64,000 bases of DNA from Porticoccaceae bacterium (GTDB lineage: Bacteria > Pseudomonadota > Gammaproteobacteria > Pseudomonadales > Porticoccaceae), in contig JAQWGK010000019.1 in assembly GCA_029238255.1 (NCBI GenBank), forward strand, positions 1 through 64,000. Reading direction: 5' to 3'. A program made the position numbers and the translations under genes. Below, piece after piece: positions 42,854 to 52,563 of this stretch (positions within the stretch are counted from its first letter, which is position 1; every line of letters starts with the position of its first letter). The notes beneath the pieces were generated by a model, which had not been told where the DNA came from, did not search any database, and saw only the letters and a list, made by a program, of their open reading frames with translations.

Positions 42854-44317
42854 ATGAGTCAGGAAATACTAATCAATATTACGCCGATGGAAACCCGCGT
42901 GGCTCTTGTCGAAAACGGCGTGCCTCAGGAAATCCATGTCGAGCGCAATAAGAAGCGCGGTCTGGTCGGTAATATCTATAAGGGCAAGGTGGTACGGGTG
43001 CTACCCGGTATGCAGGCAGCCTTTATAGATATTGGCGAAGAGCGCACGGCGTTTTTGCATGTTGACGATCTGGTTCAGCGCACTAATAAGAAGGCCGATG
43101 GAGAGTCGGCAGATATTTCCCGTCTGCTTCACGATGGTCAGCAGTTAGTTGTTCAGGTGATCAAAGATCCGGTTGGTTCCAAAGGGGCACGGCTCTCTGC
43201 GGAGCTTTCGATAGCCTCCTACAATCTGGTTTATATGCCCGACGTAAATCGTATAGGTATCTCCCAGCGGCTAGAAGATGAAGAGGAGCGCGAGCGACTC
43301 AAAACAGCACTGACCAAGGTAGTCGATGAGCTGCAAGTGAGTGGCGGTTATATTTTGCGCACCGTTGCCGAGGGTGCCACAGAAGACGAACTACGCAGTG
43401 CAGTGAGTTTTCTCAATCGTGTTTGGGAGGATCTTTTAGAGCGCAAGGTCTCTGCGGTAGCTCCCTGCCGTCTGTATGAGGATTTACCACTCTACAAGCG
43501 TGTGCTGCGCGATATGGTGCGGCCCGAAGTTGAGAAGATCCGTGTTGATTCCCGTGAGATTCTGGAAAAACTGACCTCTTTTGCGAATAAATTTAATCCG
43601 GAAATTGTTCGCCTGATCGAGCATTACCCCGGAGAGCGGCCGCTGTTTTATCTGTATGGCATCGAAGATGAAATCACCAAGGCGCTGCAGCGCAAGGTGG
43701 TTCTAAAATCCGGTGGCTCTCTGGTGTTTGACCAGACGGAAGCCATGTCGACCATCGATGTGAATACCGGTGCCTTTGTCGGTCGTCGCAATCTTGAAGA
43801 AACTATTTACAAAACCAATCTCGAAGCGGCGGTGGCGATTGCCCGACAGATGCGTATTCGCAATCTGGGTGGCATTGTTATTGTCGATTTTATCGATATG
43901 AAAAATGCTGAACACCGCCGTCAGGTGCTGCGCACTTTTGAAAAAGCGGTGGGTCGAGATCGTGTTAGAACAATAATTTCAGGGGTTACCGAGCTGGGGC
44001 TAGTGCAGGCGACACGCAAGCGCACCAGTCAGAGTCTCGGGCAGGTTATGTGTGCCGAGTGCCCGACCTGTCAGGGCCGCGGCTATGTTAAATCCCCGGA
44101 GTCGGTGAGTTACGAAATACTGCGTGATATTTTGAGGGTGGCTCGCGCCTATGAATGTGATAGTTTGCAGGTATTGGCGCCACCATCGGTGATTGAACAT
44201 CTTCTCGATGAAGACTCTTCACAGGTGGCAGATCTGGAACAGTTTATTGGTCGGACAATTCAGTTCAGAGTTGAGAGTCTCTATCCTCTCGAACAGTTTG
44301 ATATTATTCCGGTTTAA
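42854..44317 (+). CDS. rng: ribonuclease G
   Basis: A 487-residue endoribonuclease that matures the 5' end of 16S rRNA and degrades some mRNAs. I chose the ATG at 42854 (MSQEILINITPMETRVAL), six bases after AGGAAG; an ATG at 42836 adds six atypical residues. The S1 domain is about residues 35-130 (GNIYKGKVVRVLPGMQAAFIDIG). The catalytic metal-binding aspartates are in STIDVNTGAFVG and GGIVIVDFIDM. The zinc-link cysteines are in CAECPTCQGRGY. The length matches RNase G; the long C-terminal scaffold of RNase E is absent. Confidence 0.96.
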   Translation: MSQEILINITPMETRVALVENGVPQEIHVERNKKRGLVGNIYKGKVVRVLPGMQAAFIDIGEERTAFLHVDDLVQRTNKKADGESADISRLLHDGQQLVVQVIKDPVGSKGARLSAELSIASYNLVYMPDVNRIGISQRLEDEEERERLKTALTKVVDELQVSGGYILRTVAEGATEDELRSAVSFLNRVWEDLLERKVSAVAPCRLYEDLPLYKRVLRDMVRPEVEKIRVDSREILEKLTSFANKFNPEIVRLIEHYPGERPLFYLYGIEDEITKALQRKVVLKSGGSLVFDQTEAMSTIDVNTGAFVGRRNLEETIYKTNLEAAVAIARQMRIRNLGGIVIVDFIDMKNAEHRRQVLRTFEKAVGRDRVRTIISGVTELGLVQATRKRTSQSLGQVMCAECPTCQGRGYVKSPESVSYEILRDILRVARAYECDSLQVLAPPSVIEHLLDEDSSQVADLEQFIGRTIQFRVESLYPLEQFDIIPV

Positions 44318-44323
44318 TCACAC

Positions 44324-47300
44324 ATGGCTATAGCGAAGATGGGTAAAGCATTTAAAAGCGCGATTCGCTGGCTATGGCTAACAATAGCACTGCTGATTAT
44401 CGGCACGGTAATTCTGGTGGTTATCGGTCGCCAGACAATTGCCGGTATCGATAGCTACCGCACAGATATTCAGCAGATAATCGAAGATCAGATTGGTCTG
44501 CGAATTGAGCTCGGTGAGCTCAACGGTGACTGGCCACGACTGGTTCCAATTCTGGATATCGAAAGCGCTGCAGTTTTTGCTGAGGATAATTCCCCTGCGA
44601 TTGTGGTTAGCGGCGGCCGCGCCCATCTGGATCTGTTTGAGACTATTATCCGAAAAACCCCTATCTGGCGAGAGCTGGTAGTGGATAGTTTGCAGTTAAC
44701 CATGGTCGAGGACGAGACGGGTAGCTGGGGGCTAAAAGGTTTTGGCGGTAACTCTGATGCGGATTTGAGTCTGTTTGTTGATCCCCTGTCCTATAGCCGC
44801 CTAATTCAGTTTCGGGATGTGCAGGTTGTATTGCAGTTCTTTTCGGGCAAGTCGATGCTGCTCAATGGTCGCGATGTGGCGATGGAAAATGCCGACGATT
44901 TCCACCGCGCAGAGCTCTCGGTCATTGTCTCGGAACAACAGCTCGCAGCCACTGAAGATAATTCCGCTGTGCAGGTTCAGAGCCCAGCCTATCTCTTAAT
45001 AGAGGGTTATGGCGATGTCGCTGATGTGGAGAGTTTTTTCGCCGAAGGCTATTTCCGCTTTGACGACTTTAACCTCTCCGAGCCCCTCGCAGACCTATCT
45101 CGCTCTCTACTACCCAGTCTGTTCGCCAATCTGTCTGACTTTGAAGCCAATGCCAACGGTGAAATATGGTTTGCTGTTCATCCCGGTGGCTCTGCGGATT
45201 TTGAAGGGATGCTGGCTATTGGTGAGATTCCCTTAAATTGGCTGGCAGATGTACCGCCAATCACCAATATCAAGACTGAGGTGACCGGCTGGTATACGCC
45301 CGCGTCAGATTGGGGGTTGCGCCTGCAGGGTTTTGATCTCGACTGGTCGGATGCAGAGATAGAGCCTCTCGATTTAGTCTTTACTCAGCGTCTGGGTTCA
45401 CAGTGGAAAGATTTTGATGTATCGATTAATCATCTCGATTTAACACTGATGTCTGAGCTGCTTTCCAGTACGCAGATCGCCGATAAAAAAATATTAAACG
45501 CAGTAGAAAATCTGCAACCTCAGGGAGTGATTAATGCCCTGACACTGGGCCATGATCACGTTGGATACTATGCTTCGGCTAATCTCGAAGAAATAAGTAT
45601 CGCATCCTGGAAAGGCAGCCCGAGTGTTAAGGCTCTCGATGGTTATATAGAGGTCTACGGTGAACGAGGTCTTTTTTCGATTGCTGATACTGATGGTTTT
45701 GACGTTTATTTTCCCTCTGCCTATAAAGACTATCTAAGCATTGATGAGGCTATGGGGTCGATCAATGTCTCCTGGCAGAAGAGCGATAAACTGCTGACGG
45801 TTCGCAGTAATACCATTCGCACAAAGATGGATGCCGGCAGCTCAAATATCATGTTTTCTGTGCAGCAGACAATTCCCTCTGGAGGTAATCCGCCAGAGGT
45901 GAATCTGATGATTGGTGCACGCAATCTGGATGCGGAGCAGCGCAATAAGTATCTGCCTTACTCTATGCCAGGGCAGCTCAATAAGTGGTTAACCGAGTCG
46001 ATATTAGATATTCAGGTAGAGGAATTTGGGCTGCTGATTCGCAATTCACCGCCAAAGTTTGATCGTTCCTCCCAGACCACTCAGTTAATAATGAAAACCA
46101 CTCAAGGGGATATAGATTACGATCCTCGATGGACCGGTGTTCGCGATGCAGACAGCCTATTGCTAGTCGATGATGGCTACACTGAAGTGATTATGGCGTC
46201 GGGGACTGTTGGCAGTACGGAGGTTAGTGATGCCAAGGTTGTCTACGCCAAAGAGGGCGCTGACAATCAACCGTTTCTGTTTGTCGACGCTCAGGTCGAG
46301 GGTGATTTATCCGAGCTGATCAATATTCTTGCGGACTCTCCTCTAAAGAATAATGTCGCTGCTATTAGTGATTGGAACTACAGTGGAAAAACGTTAAGTC
46401 AGCTGGATCTGGTTATTCCGATGTCGAGAAAGACGAAGGTTGATTCCAACGATTCCAGTCTGGACGGTCAATATAATGTCGCGACAACAATCTCTGAGGG
46501 TTCAATCAGTATTCCCAATCGACCTATTAGCATGACCGATATTCAGGGGCAGTTAAATTTCTCTGTGCAGGACGGTCTCTATGGCGAGGGTATTCGGGGA
46601 AATTTCTGGCAGCGACCAATGGTCAGCCGTCTGTACAAAACCGATGATCAGCAGAAGATAGCCTTTAGCGGTGATCTATTGCCAGAGAGCCTCAACCAGC
46701 TGGTTGAGTTTCCATGGCAGAAGGTGGTTGTAGGTGCTGTTCCTATTGAGGGGCTGATCAGTATTCCCGCAGTGAAAGATAAGGCCGTCACTCTGCAGGT
46801 CAGCAGCCAACTTGAGGGCGTTGCACTGGATCTTCCGGCACCGCTGGTTAAATCTGCTCAGGACTCTCAGGCGCTGGATATCACCTTCTATTTCTCTCCG
46901 GAGTTTGAGCGCCTAACGGCAACACTGGAGGGCAGGCCAGGCTCCGCTGTTGTCCCGAGCGCTGATCTGCATTTTGATCTACATTTTAATGCTGGCGAAT
47001 TTAATTCAGGACAGATCAGCTACGACCGGCCTGCGGCTGAAATTGAAGATTCTGTATTGCGATTATCCGCTTACCTGCCGACTACTGAGCTGGAATCTTG
47101 GCGACCTCTGGCAGCGCTTTTTGAAGGGACTGAAAACCCTGAAAAGTCCTCCTGGAAAACCGTTTTTGATCTGCGCTTTGACCAGTTGGAACTGGCTACT
47201 TTCCAGCTTAAAGATATTGCCGCGACAGCCACATTTGCCGAGCAGCTAGTGGATATTGATCTGCGCAGTGATCTGGTTGAGGGACATCTGTTAGTGCCAA

Positions 47301-48340
47301 CCGGTGAGTCACTGAAGGTGCCAGAGATTAATCTTAGTCGCCTGACTGTGCCTTCATCACTGCTGAAAGAAAAAGTCACTGCATCGACCATTGATCCGCG
47401 CCGCTTCCTGGCTCTGGATCTTGCTGTGGATCAGCTGATAATTGGTGAAGATAACTGGGGCTCCCTGTCCTTCGATTTGCGACCGGAAGTCTCTGGTGCG
47501 GCCTTTAGTCAGATTAAAGGTAATCTATTTGGCCTTAAACCCGGGGCTTTTGAAAATCAGCCGTCGACGGAATTCTTCTGGCAATTTGATGGCAACAGAT
47601 ATGCCAGTCGACTAGTGGGCCCCGTGGGTATTGATAATATTGGCGATTTTTTGAGCTCTGGTCTGGGTATTCCAAAAATTGTAGATAGTCAGTCCGGACG
47701 CTTTGTGTTTGATCTTGCCTGGCAGGATCAACCGTGGAAAATCTCTCGTGAAAATATTAGTGGTGAATTTGCTGTAGAGCTAAGGGAGGGCAGTTTTTAT
47801 AAGTCTCCCGGTGGTTCTGGTGCGGCGCTAAAAATGGTTAGTCTGGTCAATTTCGCCAACTGGTTGCGCCGCCTAAAGTTAGATTTTTCCGATGTGGTTG
47901 GCCAAAATCTTGCCTACAACAAACTTAATGGTACCTTACATTTTGATCAGGGCGTTGCCAGTCTCAGAGATCCGCTGCGTATGAAAATGCCTTCCGGTCG
48001 CATGAGCATGGCCGGCGATTTTGATCTGCTTAACGAGCAGGTTGATGGCCGCTTGGTGGCGACTCTGCCAGTTGCCACGAATCTACCCTGGGTTGTGGCT
48101 CTAATGGGTGGCCTGCCCGCAGCCGCTGGTGTTTATGTGACTAGCAAGCTGGTTGAAAAGCAGGTCGATCGACTATCGAGCATCAGTTACAAGCTATCCG
48201 GTTCATGGGATGATGTTGATGTTGAGGTGGACCGTATATTTGCTCCTGATCTGGAAGATGAAAAGGAGGCTGATAAAGCGGGTAAAAAAGAGCCCAGCGA
48301 GAACAAGGACAACAACGATGACTCAGAGAGCGAGCAATAA
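44324..48340 (+). CDS. yhdP: YhdP family AsmA-like envelope protein
   Basis: A 1338-residue inner-membrane-anchored protein of the YhdP/AsmA-like group. One N-terminal transmembrane helix (AIRWLWLTIALLIIGTVILVVIG) is followed by a very long, beta-rich periplasmic part expected to form a bridge-like groove. YhdP, with TamB and YdbH, carries phospholipids to the outer membrane in E. coli. The C-terminus includes DFSDVVGQNLAYNKLNGTLHFDQGVASLRDPLRMKMPSGRMSMAGDFDL, the most conserved block, and ends in an acidic Lys/Glu/Asp tail. It begins six bases after rng and overlaps the nitrilase gene by 23 bases. Confidence 0.93.
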   Translation: MAIAKMGKAFKSAIRWLWLTIALLIIGTVILVVIGRQTIAGIDSYRTDIQQIIEDQIGLRIELGELNGDWPRLVPILDIESAAVFAEDNSPAIVVSGGRAHLDLFETIIRKTPIWRELVVDSLQLTMVEDETGSWGLKGFGGNSDADLSLFVDPLSYSRLIQFRDVQVVLQFFSGKSMLLNGRDVAMENADDFHRAELSVIVSEQQLAATEDNSAVQVQSPAYLLIEGYGDVADVESFFAEGYFRFDDFNLSEPLADLSRSLLPSLFANLSDFEANANGEIWFAVHPGGSADFEGMLAIGEIPLNWLADVPPITNIKTEVTGWYTPASDWGLRLQGFDLDWSDAEIEPLDLVFTQRLGSQWKDFDVSINHLDLTLMSELLSSTQIADKKILNAVENLQPQGVINALTLGHDHVGYYASANLEEISIASWKGSPSVKALDGYIEVYGERGLFSIADTDGFDVYFPSAYKDYLSIDEAMGSINVSWQKSDKLLTVRSNTIRTKMDAGSSNIMFSVQQTIPSGGNPPEVNLMIGARNLDAEQRNKYLPYSMPGQLNKWLTESILDIQVEEFGLLIRNSPPKFDRSSQTTQLIMKTTQGDIDYDPRWTGVRDADSLLLVDDGYTEVIMASGTVGSTEVSDAKVVYAKEGADNQPFLFVDAQVEGDLSELINILADSPLKNNVAAISDWNYSGKTLSQLDLVIPMSRKTKVDSNDSSLDGQYNVATTISEGSISIPNRPISMTDIQGQLNFSVQDGLYGEGIRGNFWQRPMVSRLYKTDDQQKIAFSGDLLPESLNQLVEFPWQKVVVGAVPIEGLISIPAVKDKAVTLQVSSQLEGVALDLPAPLVKSAQDSQALDITFYFSPEFERLTATLEGRPGSAVVPSADLHFDLHFNAGEFNSGQISYDRPAAEIEDSVLRLSAYLPTTELESWRPLAALFEGTENPEKSSWKTVFDLRFDQLELATFQLKDIAATATFAEQLVDIDLRSDLVEGHLLVPTGESLKVPEINLSRLTVPSSLLKEKVTASTIDPRRFLALDLAVDQLIIGEDNWGSLSFDLRPEVSGAAFSQIKGNLFGLKPGAFENQPSTEFFWQFDGNRYASRLVGPVGIDNIGDFLSSGLGIPKIVDSQSGRFVFDLAWQDQPWKISRENISGEFAVELREGSFYKSPGGSGAALKMVSLVNFANWLRRLKLDFSDVVGQNLAYNKLNGTLHFDQGVASLRDPLRMKMPSGRMSMAGDFDLLNEQVDGRLVATLPVATNLPWVVALMGGLPAAAGVYVTSKLVEKQVDRLSSISYKLSGSWDDVDVEVDRIFAPDLEDEKEADKAGKKEPSENKDNNDDSESEQ

Positions 48341-49175
48341 CCACTATTTAATTGTCGCGGCTGTTCAGCTGCAACCCAGCGACTCCATCGAGCGCAACCT
48401 CAACAATAGTGCCAAACTGATTCAGAGCGCCGCCGATCAAGGGGCGCAGCTAGTTGTACTTCCGGAAAATTTTGCCCATCTCGGTCGCAATGATTTTGCT
48501 GCTATTGGCCTGGCAGAATCTCAGCCACAGGGATTGGTGAGACAGTTTCTATCTGATCAGGCTGCTCTATATGGGCTATGGCTAGTGGCGGGCACAGTCC
48601 CAATCAGTGACCCGCAACAGTCGACTAAACCCTATGCCCGCTGCCTGCTCTTTGATCCTCAGGGTAATCAATCCAGTGCCTACGACAAGATTCATCTGTT
48701 TGATGTGGAGTTGGATAGATCTGGACTCAAAAACGAGCAGCAGAGCGCCTATCGTGAGTCAGATAATTTTAGCAGCGGCTCTGAGGTGGTGGTGGCGCAG
48801 ACAGATCTTGGCTGTCTTGGGATGACGGTTTGTTATGACCTGAGATTTCCTGAGCTCTACCGCCAGCTAGCGGATCTGGGTGCCCAGATCGTCACCGTAC
48901 CGGCGGCCTTTACCGCAGCGACTGGTCGAGATCACTGGTTGTTGTTGCTGCGAGCGCGAGCGGTGGAAAATCAGGTATTTGTGATTGGCGCCAATATGGT
49001 CGATCGCGATCATCCGCGCCGTGCCCTCTGGGGTGGCAGTGTAATTATCGATCCTTGGGGCAATATTCTGGCGAGTCTCGATGACCAGCCGGGGGTGGCT
49101 GTTGCTGAGATTGATTTAAACAGAATTGATGAAATTAGAGCCAAGATGCCGGTAGCTGAGCACAGGAAAATATAG
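48318..49175 (+). CDS. carbon-nitrogen hydrolase (nitrilase/omega-amidase superfamily)
   Basis: A 285-residue nitrilase-superfamily enzyme. I chose the ATG at 48318 (MTQRASNNHYLIVAAVQLQPS), preceded by AAGGA, because the longer frame from 48153 only reads the yhdP end. The Glu-Lys-Cys triad is visible: Glu in VVLPENFAHLGR, Lys in YDKIHLFDVEL and Cys in GMTVCYDLRFPELYR. It resembles the Nit1/Nit2-like enzymes that remove deaminated glutathione or act as omega-amidase. The yhdP-nit order is common in gammaproteobacteria. Confidence 0.92.
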   Translation: MTQRASNNHYLIVAAVQLQPSDSIERNLNNSAKLIQSAADQGAQLVVLPENFAHLGRNDFAAIGLAESQPQGLVRQFLSDQAALYGLWLVAGTVPISDPQQSTKPYARCLLFDPQGNQSSAYDKIHLFDVELDRSGLKNEQQSAYRESDNFSSGSEVVVAQTDLGCLGMTVCYDLRFPELYRQLADLGAQIVTVPAAFTAATGRDHWLLLLRARAVENQVFVIGANMVDRDHPRRALWGGSVIIDPWGNILASLDDQPGVAVAEIDLNRIDEIRAKMPVAEHRKI

Positions 49176-49229
49176 ACCCGCTAATCTACTTCATCATGCC
49201 AAAAATCTTCCGTCATCCCAAAAAATCTC

Positions 49230-49307
49230 CCGTCATCCCAGCGGAGGCTGGGACCTCTATGGCTCGCAGCGTAATTGAATAGGTCCCAGCCTTCGCTGGG
49301 ATGACGG
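49230..49307. repeat. REP-like inverted repeat between nitrilase and darP
   Basis: A 27-base arm (49230-49256, beginning CCGTCATCCCAGCGGAGG) is the inverted copy of 49281-49307 with one mismatch, and each arm contains a smaller GTCCCAGC/GCTGGGA-type hairpin. Two shorter CGTCATCCCA copies precede it at 49211 and 49231. It lies between two convergent genes. Confidence 0.85.
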
Positions 49308-49333
49308 TGCTTTGGTTGGGGTAATGTTTATTC

Positions 49334-49417
49334 AGAAAGCTCTTCTTAGAAAGCTCTTCTTAGAAAGCTCTGCTCAGAAAGCTCTGCTCAGAAAGCTCTA
49401 CTCCGAAAGCTCTCTTA
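49334..49417 (-). repeat. Six 14-bp tandem repeats at the 3' end of darP
   Basis: Units of the type AGAAAGCTCTGCTC begin at 49334, 49348, 49362, 49376, 49390 and 49404. The two rightmost units contain the last codons and stop of darP (GAGCTTTCGGAGTAG on the minus strand); the other four are copies extending downstream of the gene. The array therefore looks like slippage duplication of the gene's own end. Confidence 0.93.
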
Positions 49418-49901
49418 AATAAGCAAAAATTTTGCGGCTGGCCGTGGTTGCTTTTTTCTCCGCCAGTTCTCTACTTGCCTGACGCTGCAAGTTGCGCAAC
49501 TGTTGACGATCCGCCTGGGGGTACTTTTCAATCAGCGCTTCAATTGCCGGTGCGCCCTCACCGATAATGCGGTCGCGCCAGTTTTCCAGCTGCTGGAAAT
49601 GCTGTCTATAGGTCTGGGACTGATGATCCATCATATCCAGCGTTGTTTGAATAAAGCTAATATCAGCAGTGCGCATTAACTTGCCAATATACTGAAGTTG
49701 GCGACGCTTTCCCTCGCGGTTTTTGAGTCGTCGCGCTTCATAGATAGCGTCTTTCAAATTTTCGGGTAACTCGAATTTGCTCAGCTGACCCTCGGGCATT
49801 TCTACCAGTTGGCTGCCCATATCCTGAAGTGCCTGACTCTCCCGTTTAAGTTGGGATTTGCTAATCAGGTCTTCATCTTCAAATTCAGTATTGTCAGTCA
49901 T
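49398..49901 (-). CDS. darP: ribosome biogenesis factor DarP/YjgA
   Basis: A 167-residue helical protein of the YjgA (DUF615) family that helps assemble the 50S subunit. Signatures: ISKSQLKRESQALQDMGSQLVEM, ELPENLKDAIYEARRLKNREGKRRQLQYIGKLMR and ASRKIFAYLRELSE. It overlaps the mgtE stop by one base. Its last codons lie in a 14-bp repeat that continues past the stop. The tldD and pmbA genes that often neighbour this gene are not here. Confidence 0.95.
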   Translation of the reverse strand: MTDNTEFEDEDLISKSQLKRESQALQDMGSQLVEMPEGQLSKFELPENLKDAIYEARRLKNREGKRRQLQYIGKLMRTADISFIQTTLDMMDHQSQTYRQHFQQLENWRDRIIGEGAPAIEALIEKYPQADRQQLRNLQRQASRELAEKKATTASRKIFAYLRELSE

Positions 49902-51244
49902 TAGCTATAGAACACCGTGGCCAGTCCAAGGAAGGAAACAAAACCGACAATATCGGTTACTGTTGTGAGAATTACCGATCCAGCCAGTGCGGGATCTATA
50001 TTGATTCGACGCAGTAAAACGGGCAGCAATGTGCCGGTAATGGCTGCCGCCATCAGGTTGATACACATGGCCAGACCAATAATCAGTGCGATGGTCCAGT
50101 CATTGAACCACAGTGATACCAGAGCGCCCATCACCAGAGCCCAGAGCACACCGTTAACGGCGCCAACGATAAATTCTTTACTCAGCAACCATTTGATATT
50201 GTCTCGCTCAATCTGCCCTAGAGCCATACCGCGAACCACCATGGTCAGCGTCTGGCTGCCGGCAACACCGCCCATACTGGCAACAATTGGCATCAGAATC
50301 GCCAGTGCGACCACCTTCTCCAAAGTCTCTTCAAAAAGACTGATCGCCGATGAGGCGAGAATTGCACTGAGCAGATTGAGCCCAAGCCACAGTGCACGAC
50401 GGGGTGCGGTTCGGCCAATCGAGGAAAAGGTATCTTCGGTGTCACTTAAACCGGCCATAGCCAACAGCGAGTGGTCGGCATCTTCAACAATAACGTCAAC
50501 CACATCATCAATGGTAATTCGACCCACCAGACGATGTTGATCATCGACCACGGGCGCAGATACCAGATCCTGACGCTGGAACAGCTGGGCTACATCGGAG
50601 TCGGTCAGGTTGACATGAATGGCCTCACCTTCGGTATTCATCACCTCTCTAACCGTGGTGCTGGGGCTTGAGGTGAGCATTTTGCTAAGTGACAGATTGC
50701 CGAGGAAAGTATCGGTGCGGCTGACCACAAACAGGTTATCGGTAATATCCGGCAGTTCTTCAAAGCGGCGAAGGTAGCGCAGCACTACATCGATAGTAAT
50801 ATCCGGGCGCACCGTGATCATCTCGGTGTCCATAATGCCGCCCGCGGTGTCCTCGGCATAGGTCAGTACCGACTCAACTCGCTGCCGGTCCTGTGCGGAC
50901 ATCGCCTGTAATACTTCGGGAATTACCTGATCTGGCAGCTGCTGCAGAATATCAACAATATCATCGACATCCAGACCCTCGGTGACCGAGGCAACCTCAG
51001 CGCCATCCATCTGGTTGAGGAATTCCTGCTGAATATCATCGGAGAGTTCCTGCAGAACTTCACCGGCAATCTCTGTATCTACCAGATGCCATAGTACCTC
51101 TCTTGAGCGGGGTGGAGCGGTTTCAAGCTGGTGGGCAATATCTGGTGGCGTGAGATTGTTAAGAATATGACGCACCTGATTAAGGGTGCCGGGGTCGATG
51201 CCGGTGCCGAGCTTGGTCAATAGGCTGTTGTCGGGGTTGTTCAT
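49901..51244 (-). CDS. mgtE: magnesium transporter MgtE
   Basis: A 447-residue Mg2+ channel. The N domain (about residues 20-130, LEQ/LQQLP repeats such as IVDILQQLPDQVIPEVLQAM) and the CBS pair (about 135-255, GGIMDTEMITVRPDITIDVVLRYLR, LVGRITIDDVVDVIVEDAD) sense cytosolic Mg2+. Five transmembrane helices follow from residue ~285, with the selectivity region PIVASMGGVAGSQTLTMVVRGMALGQ. In this lineage it lies between ptsO and darP. Confidence 0.95.
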   Translation of the reverse strand: MNNPDNSLLTKLGTGIDPGTLNQVRHILNNLTPPDIAHQLETAPPRSREVLWHLVDTEIAGEVLQELSDDIQQEFLNQMDGAEVASVTEGLDVDDIVDILQQLPDQVIPEVLQAMSAQDRQRVESVLTYAEDTAGGIMDTEMITVRPDITIDVVLRYLRRFEELPDITDNLFVVSRTDTFLGNLSLSKMLTSSPSTTVREVMNTEGEAIHVNLTDSDVAQLFQRQDLVSAPVVDDQHRLVGRITIDDVVDVIVEDADHSLLAMAGLSDTEDTFSSIGRTAPRRALWLGLNLLSAILASSAISLFEETLEKVVALAILMPIVASMGGVAGSQTLTMVVRGMALGQIERDNIKWLLSKEFIVGAVNGVLWALVMGALVSLWFNDWTIALIIGLAMCINLMAAAITGTLLPVLLRRINIDPALAGSVILTTVTDIVGFVSFLGLATVFYS

Positions 51245-51286
51245 GCATCGCTCCAGAGCAGAAGGCTGAGGTGAAAATATTCAGCT

Positions 51287-51338
51287 TAGCTATTTTAAAT
51301 AGCTATTTTAAATAGCCATCTTAAGACGCTATTTTAAC
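51287..51338. repeat. Four AT-rich 13-bp tandem repeats between ptsO and mgtE
   Basis: TAGCTATTTTAAA at 51287 and 51300 (identical), then degenerate copies at 51313 and 51326. The array fills the middle of the 167-base ptsO-mgtE gap, with no other signal recognised there. Confidence 0.8.
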
Positions 51339-51411
51339 TAGCTAATCGGGATATCGGTAGCTTTTACTCTGTCTTCAACGTAAACAATAGTTGAGAGAGC
51401 GAATTTTGTGG

Positions 51412-51681
51412 TTATTCCCCTTCGCCAAAGTAATCGGCCAGCAACTCAGAGACTGCCTGATGAGCTTCATTTTCATCTTCGCCATCAAATTCAAAGATCA
51501 GGCTAGTACCCTGACTGGCGGCTAATAACATCAGAGACATAATGCTCTTGGCATCGACTAGAGGTTCATTTGTGCCGGTGCGAATAGCACAGAGAAAATG
51601 GCCTGCAGTGCTGGCCAGCTTAGTCGCGGCTCTGGCGTGCAGGCCAAGCTTATTAATGATTTCGAGCTGGCAGCGAATCAT
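51412..51681 (-). CDS. ptsO: HPr family phosphocarrier NPr of the nitrogen PTS
   Basis: An 89-residue HPr-like protein. The phosphorylated His is in NKLGLHARAATKLAS (about residue 16), and the regulatory-site region is DAKSIMSLMLLAASQGTSL. It passes phosphate from EI-Ntr to PtsN. Position after rapZ is conserved (npr/ptsO in E. coli and Pseudomonas). 19 bases separate it from rapZ. Confidence 0.95.
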   Translation of the reverse strand: MIRCQLEIINKLGLHARAATKLASTAGHFLCAIRTGTNEPLVDAKSIMSLMLLAASQGTSLIFEFDGEDENEAHQAVSELLADYFGEGE

Positions 51682-51700
51682 AGTCTATAGGTCCGTTTAA

Positions 51701-52561
51701 TCACTGTGAGAGCTCTTTATGGACAACCTGCACAAAGGGATGCTGTGTGGCGAAGTGCTCGTGAAGTCGGTTGGCCAGATAGACGGAGCGGTGCTGGCCG
51801 CCAGTACAGCCTATAGAGACGGTTAAATAGCTGCGGTTATTCTGTTGAAATTTTGGAATCCAGCGGGTTAAAAAACCAATAATATCGGCGAGCATCGAGG
51901 CAACTTCAACCTGACTCTCCAGAAACTGAATAACACCCTCATCATTACCAGTCTGGTTTCTGAGTTGCTGCTTCCAGTAGGGATTAGGCAGGCAGCGCAC
52001 ATCAAAAACAAAGTCGGAATCTGAGGGCACGCCGCGCTTAAAGCCAAAGGATTCAAAGAGAATAGACATATGCTCCGGGTTATTCGGAACAATGGTGTTT
52101 TTAACCAGATCGCGCAGTTGATGCAGGGTTAATCTTGAAGTATCTATAGAGCGATCGGCAATATCCGAGATAGGGCTGAGTAGTTTCTTCTCCAGATCGA
52201 TGGCTTCTTTAAGACCGATTGTCTCAGTGCTGAGGGGATGGCGGCGACGAGTTTCGCTGTAGCGGCGCAGTAGATCTGAGCGTCTCGCATAGAGAAAAAC
52301 CACGCTGACACTAACGCCATCGGCTTCAATAATTTTAAGTATTTCCGGTATTTTGCTCAGGTCACCGACCAGATTACGCGCGTCGATGCCCACAGCAATA
52401 TTGAGCTCTTCATGATTATCGTTGCCGCTGAGCTGGGTAATTAGGTTTTGCAGCAAACTGGCTGGCAGGTTATCAATACAGGTAAAGCCAACGTCCTCAA
52501 GTATATTGAGTGCTGAGGTTTTTCCGGACCCGGAGTGGCCGCTGATAATAACCAGACGCAT
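51701..52561 (-). CDS. rapZ: RNase adapter protein RapZ
   Basis: A 286-residue nucleotide-binding protein. Walker A is GHSGSGKTSALNILEDVGFTCIDNLP (residues 8-15 hold the loop). The C-terminal part has FGFKRGVPSDSDFVFDVRCLPNPYW and SIGCTGGQHRSVYLANRL, the GlcN6P-binding domain. In E. coli it directs RNase E to GlmZ. Lies two bases after ptsN. Confidence 0.96.
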   Translation of the reverse strand: MRLVIISGHSGSGKTSALNILEDVGFTCIDNLPASLLQNLITQLSGNDNHEELNIAVGIDARNLVGDLSKIPEILKIIEADGVSVSVVFLYARRSDLLRRYSETRRRHPLSTETIGLKEAIDLEKKLLSPISDIADRSIDTSRLTLHQLRDLVKNTIVPNNPEHMSILFESFGFKRGVPSDSDFVFDVRCLPNPYWKQQLRNQTGNDEGVIQFLESQVEVASMLADIIGFLTRWIPKFQQNNRSYLTVSIGCTGGQHRSVYLANRLHEHFATQHPFVQVVHKELSQ

Positions 52562-52563
52562 AA

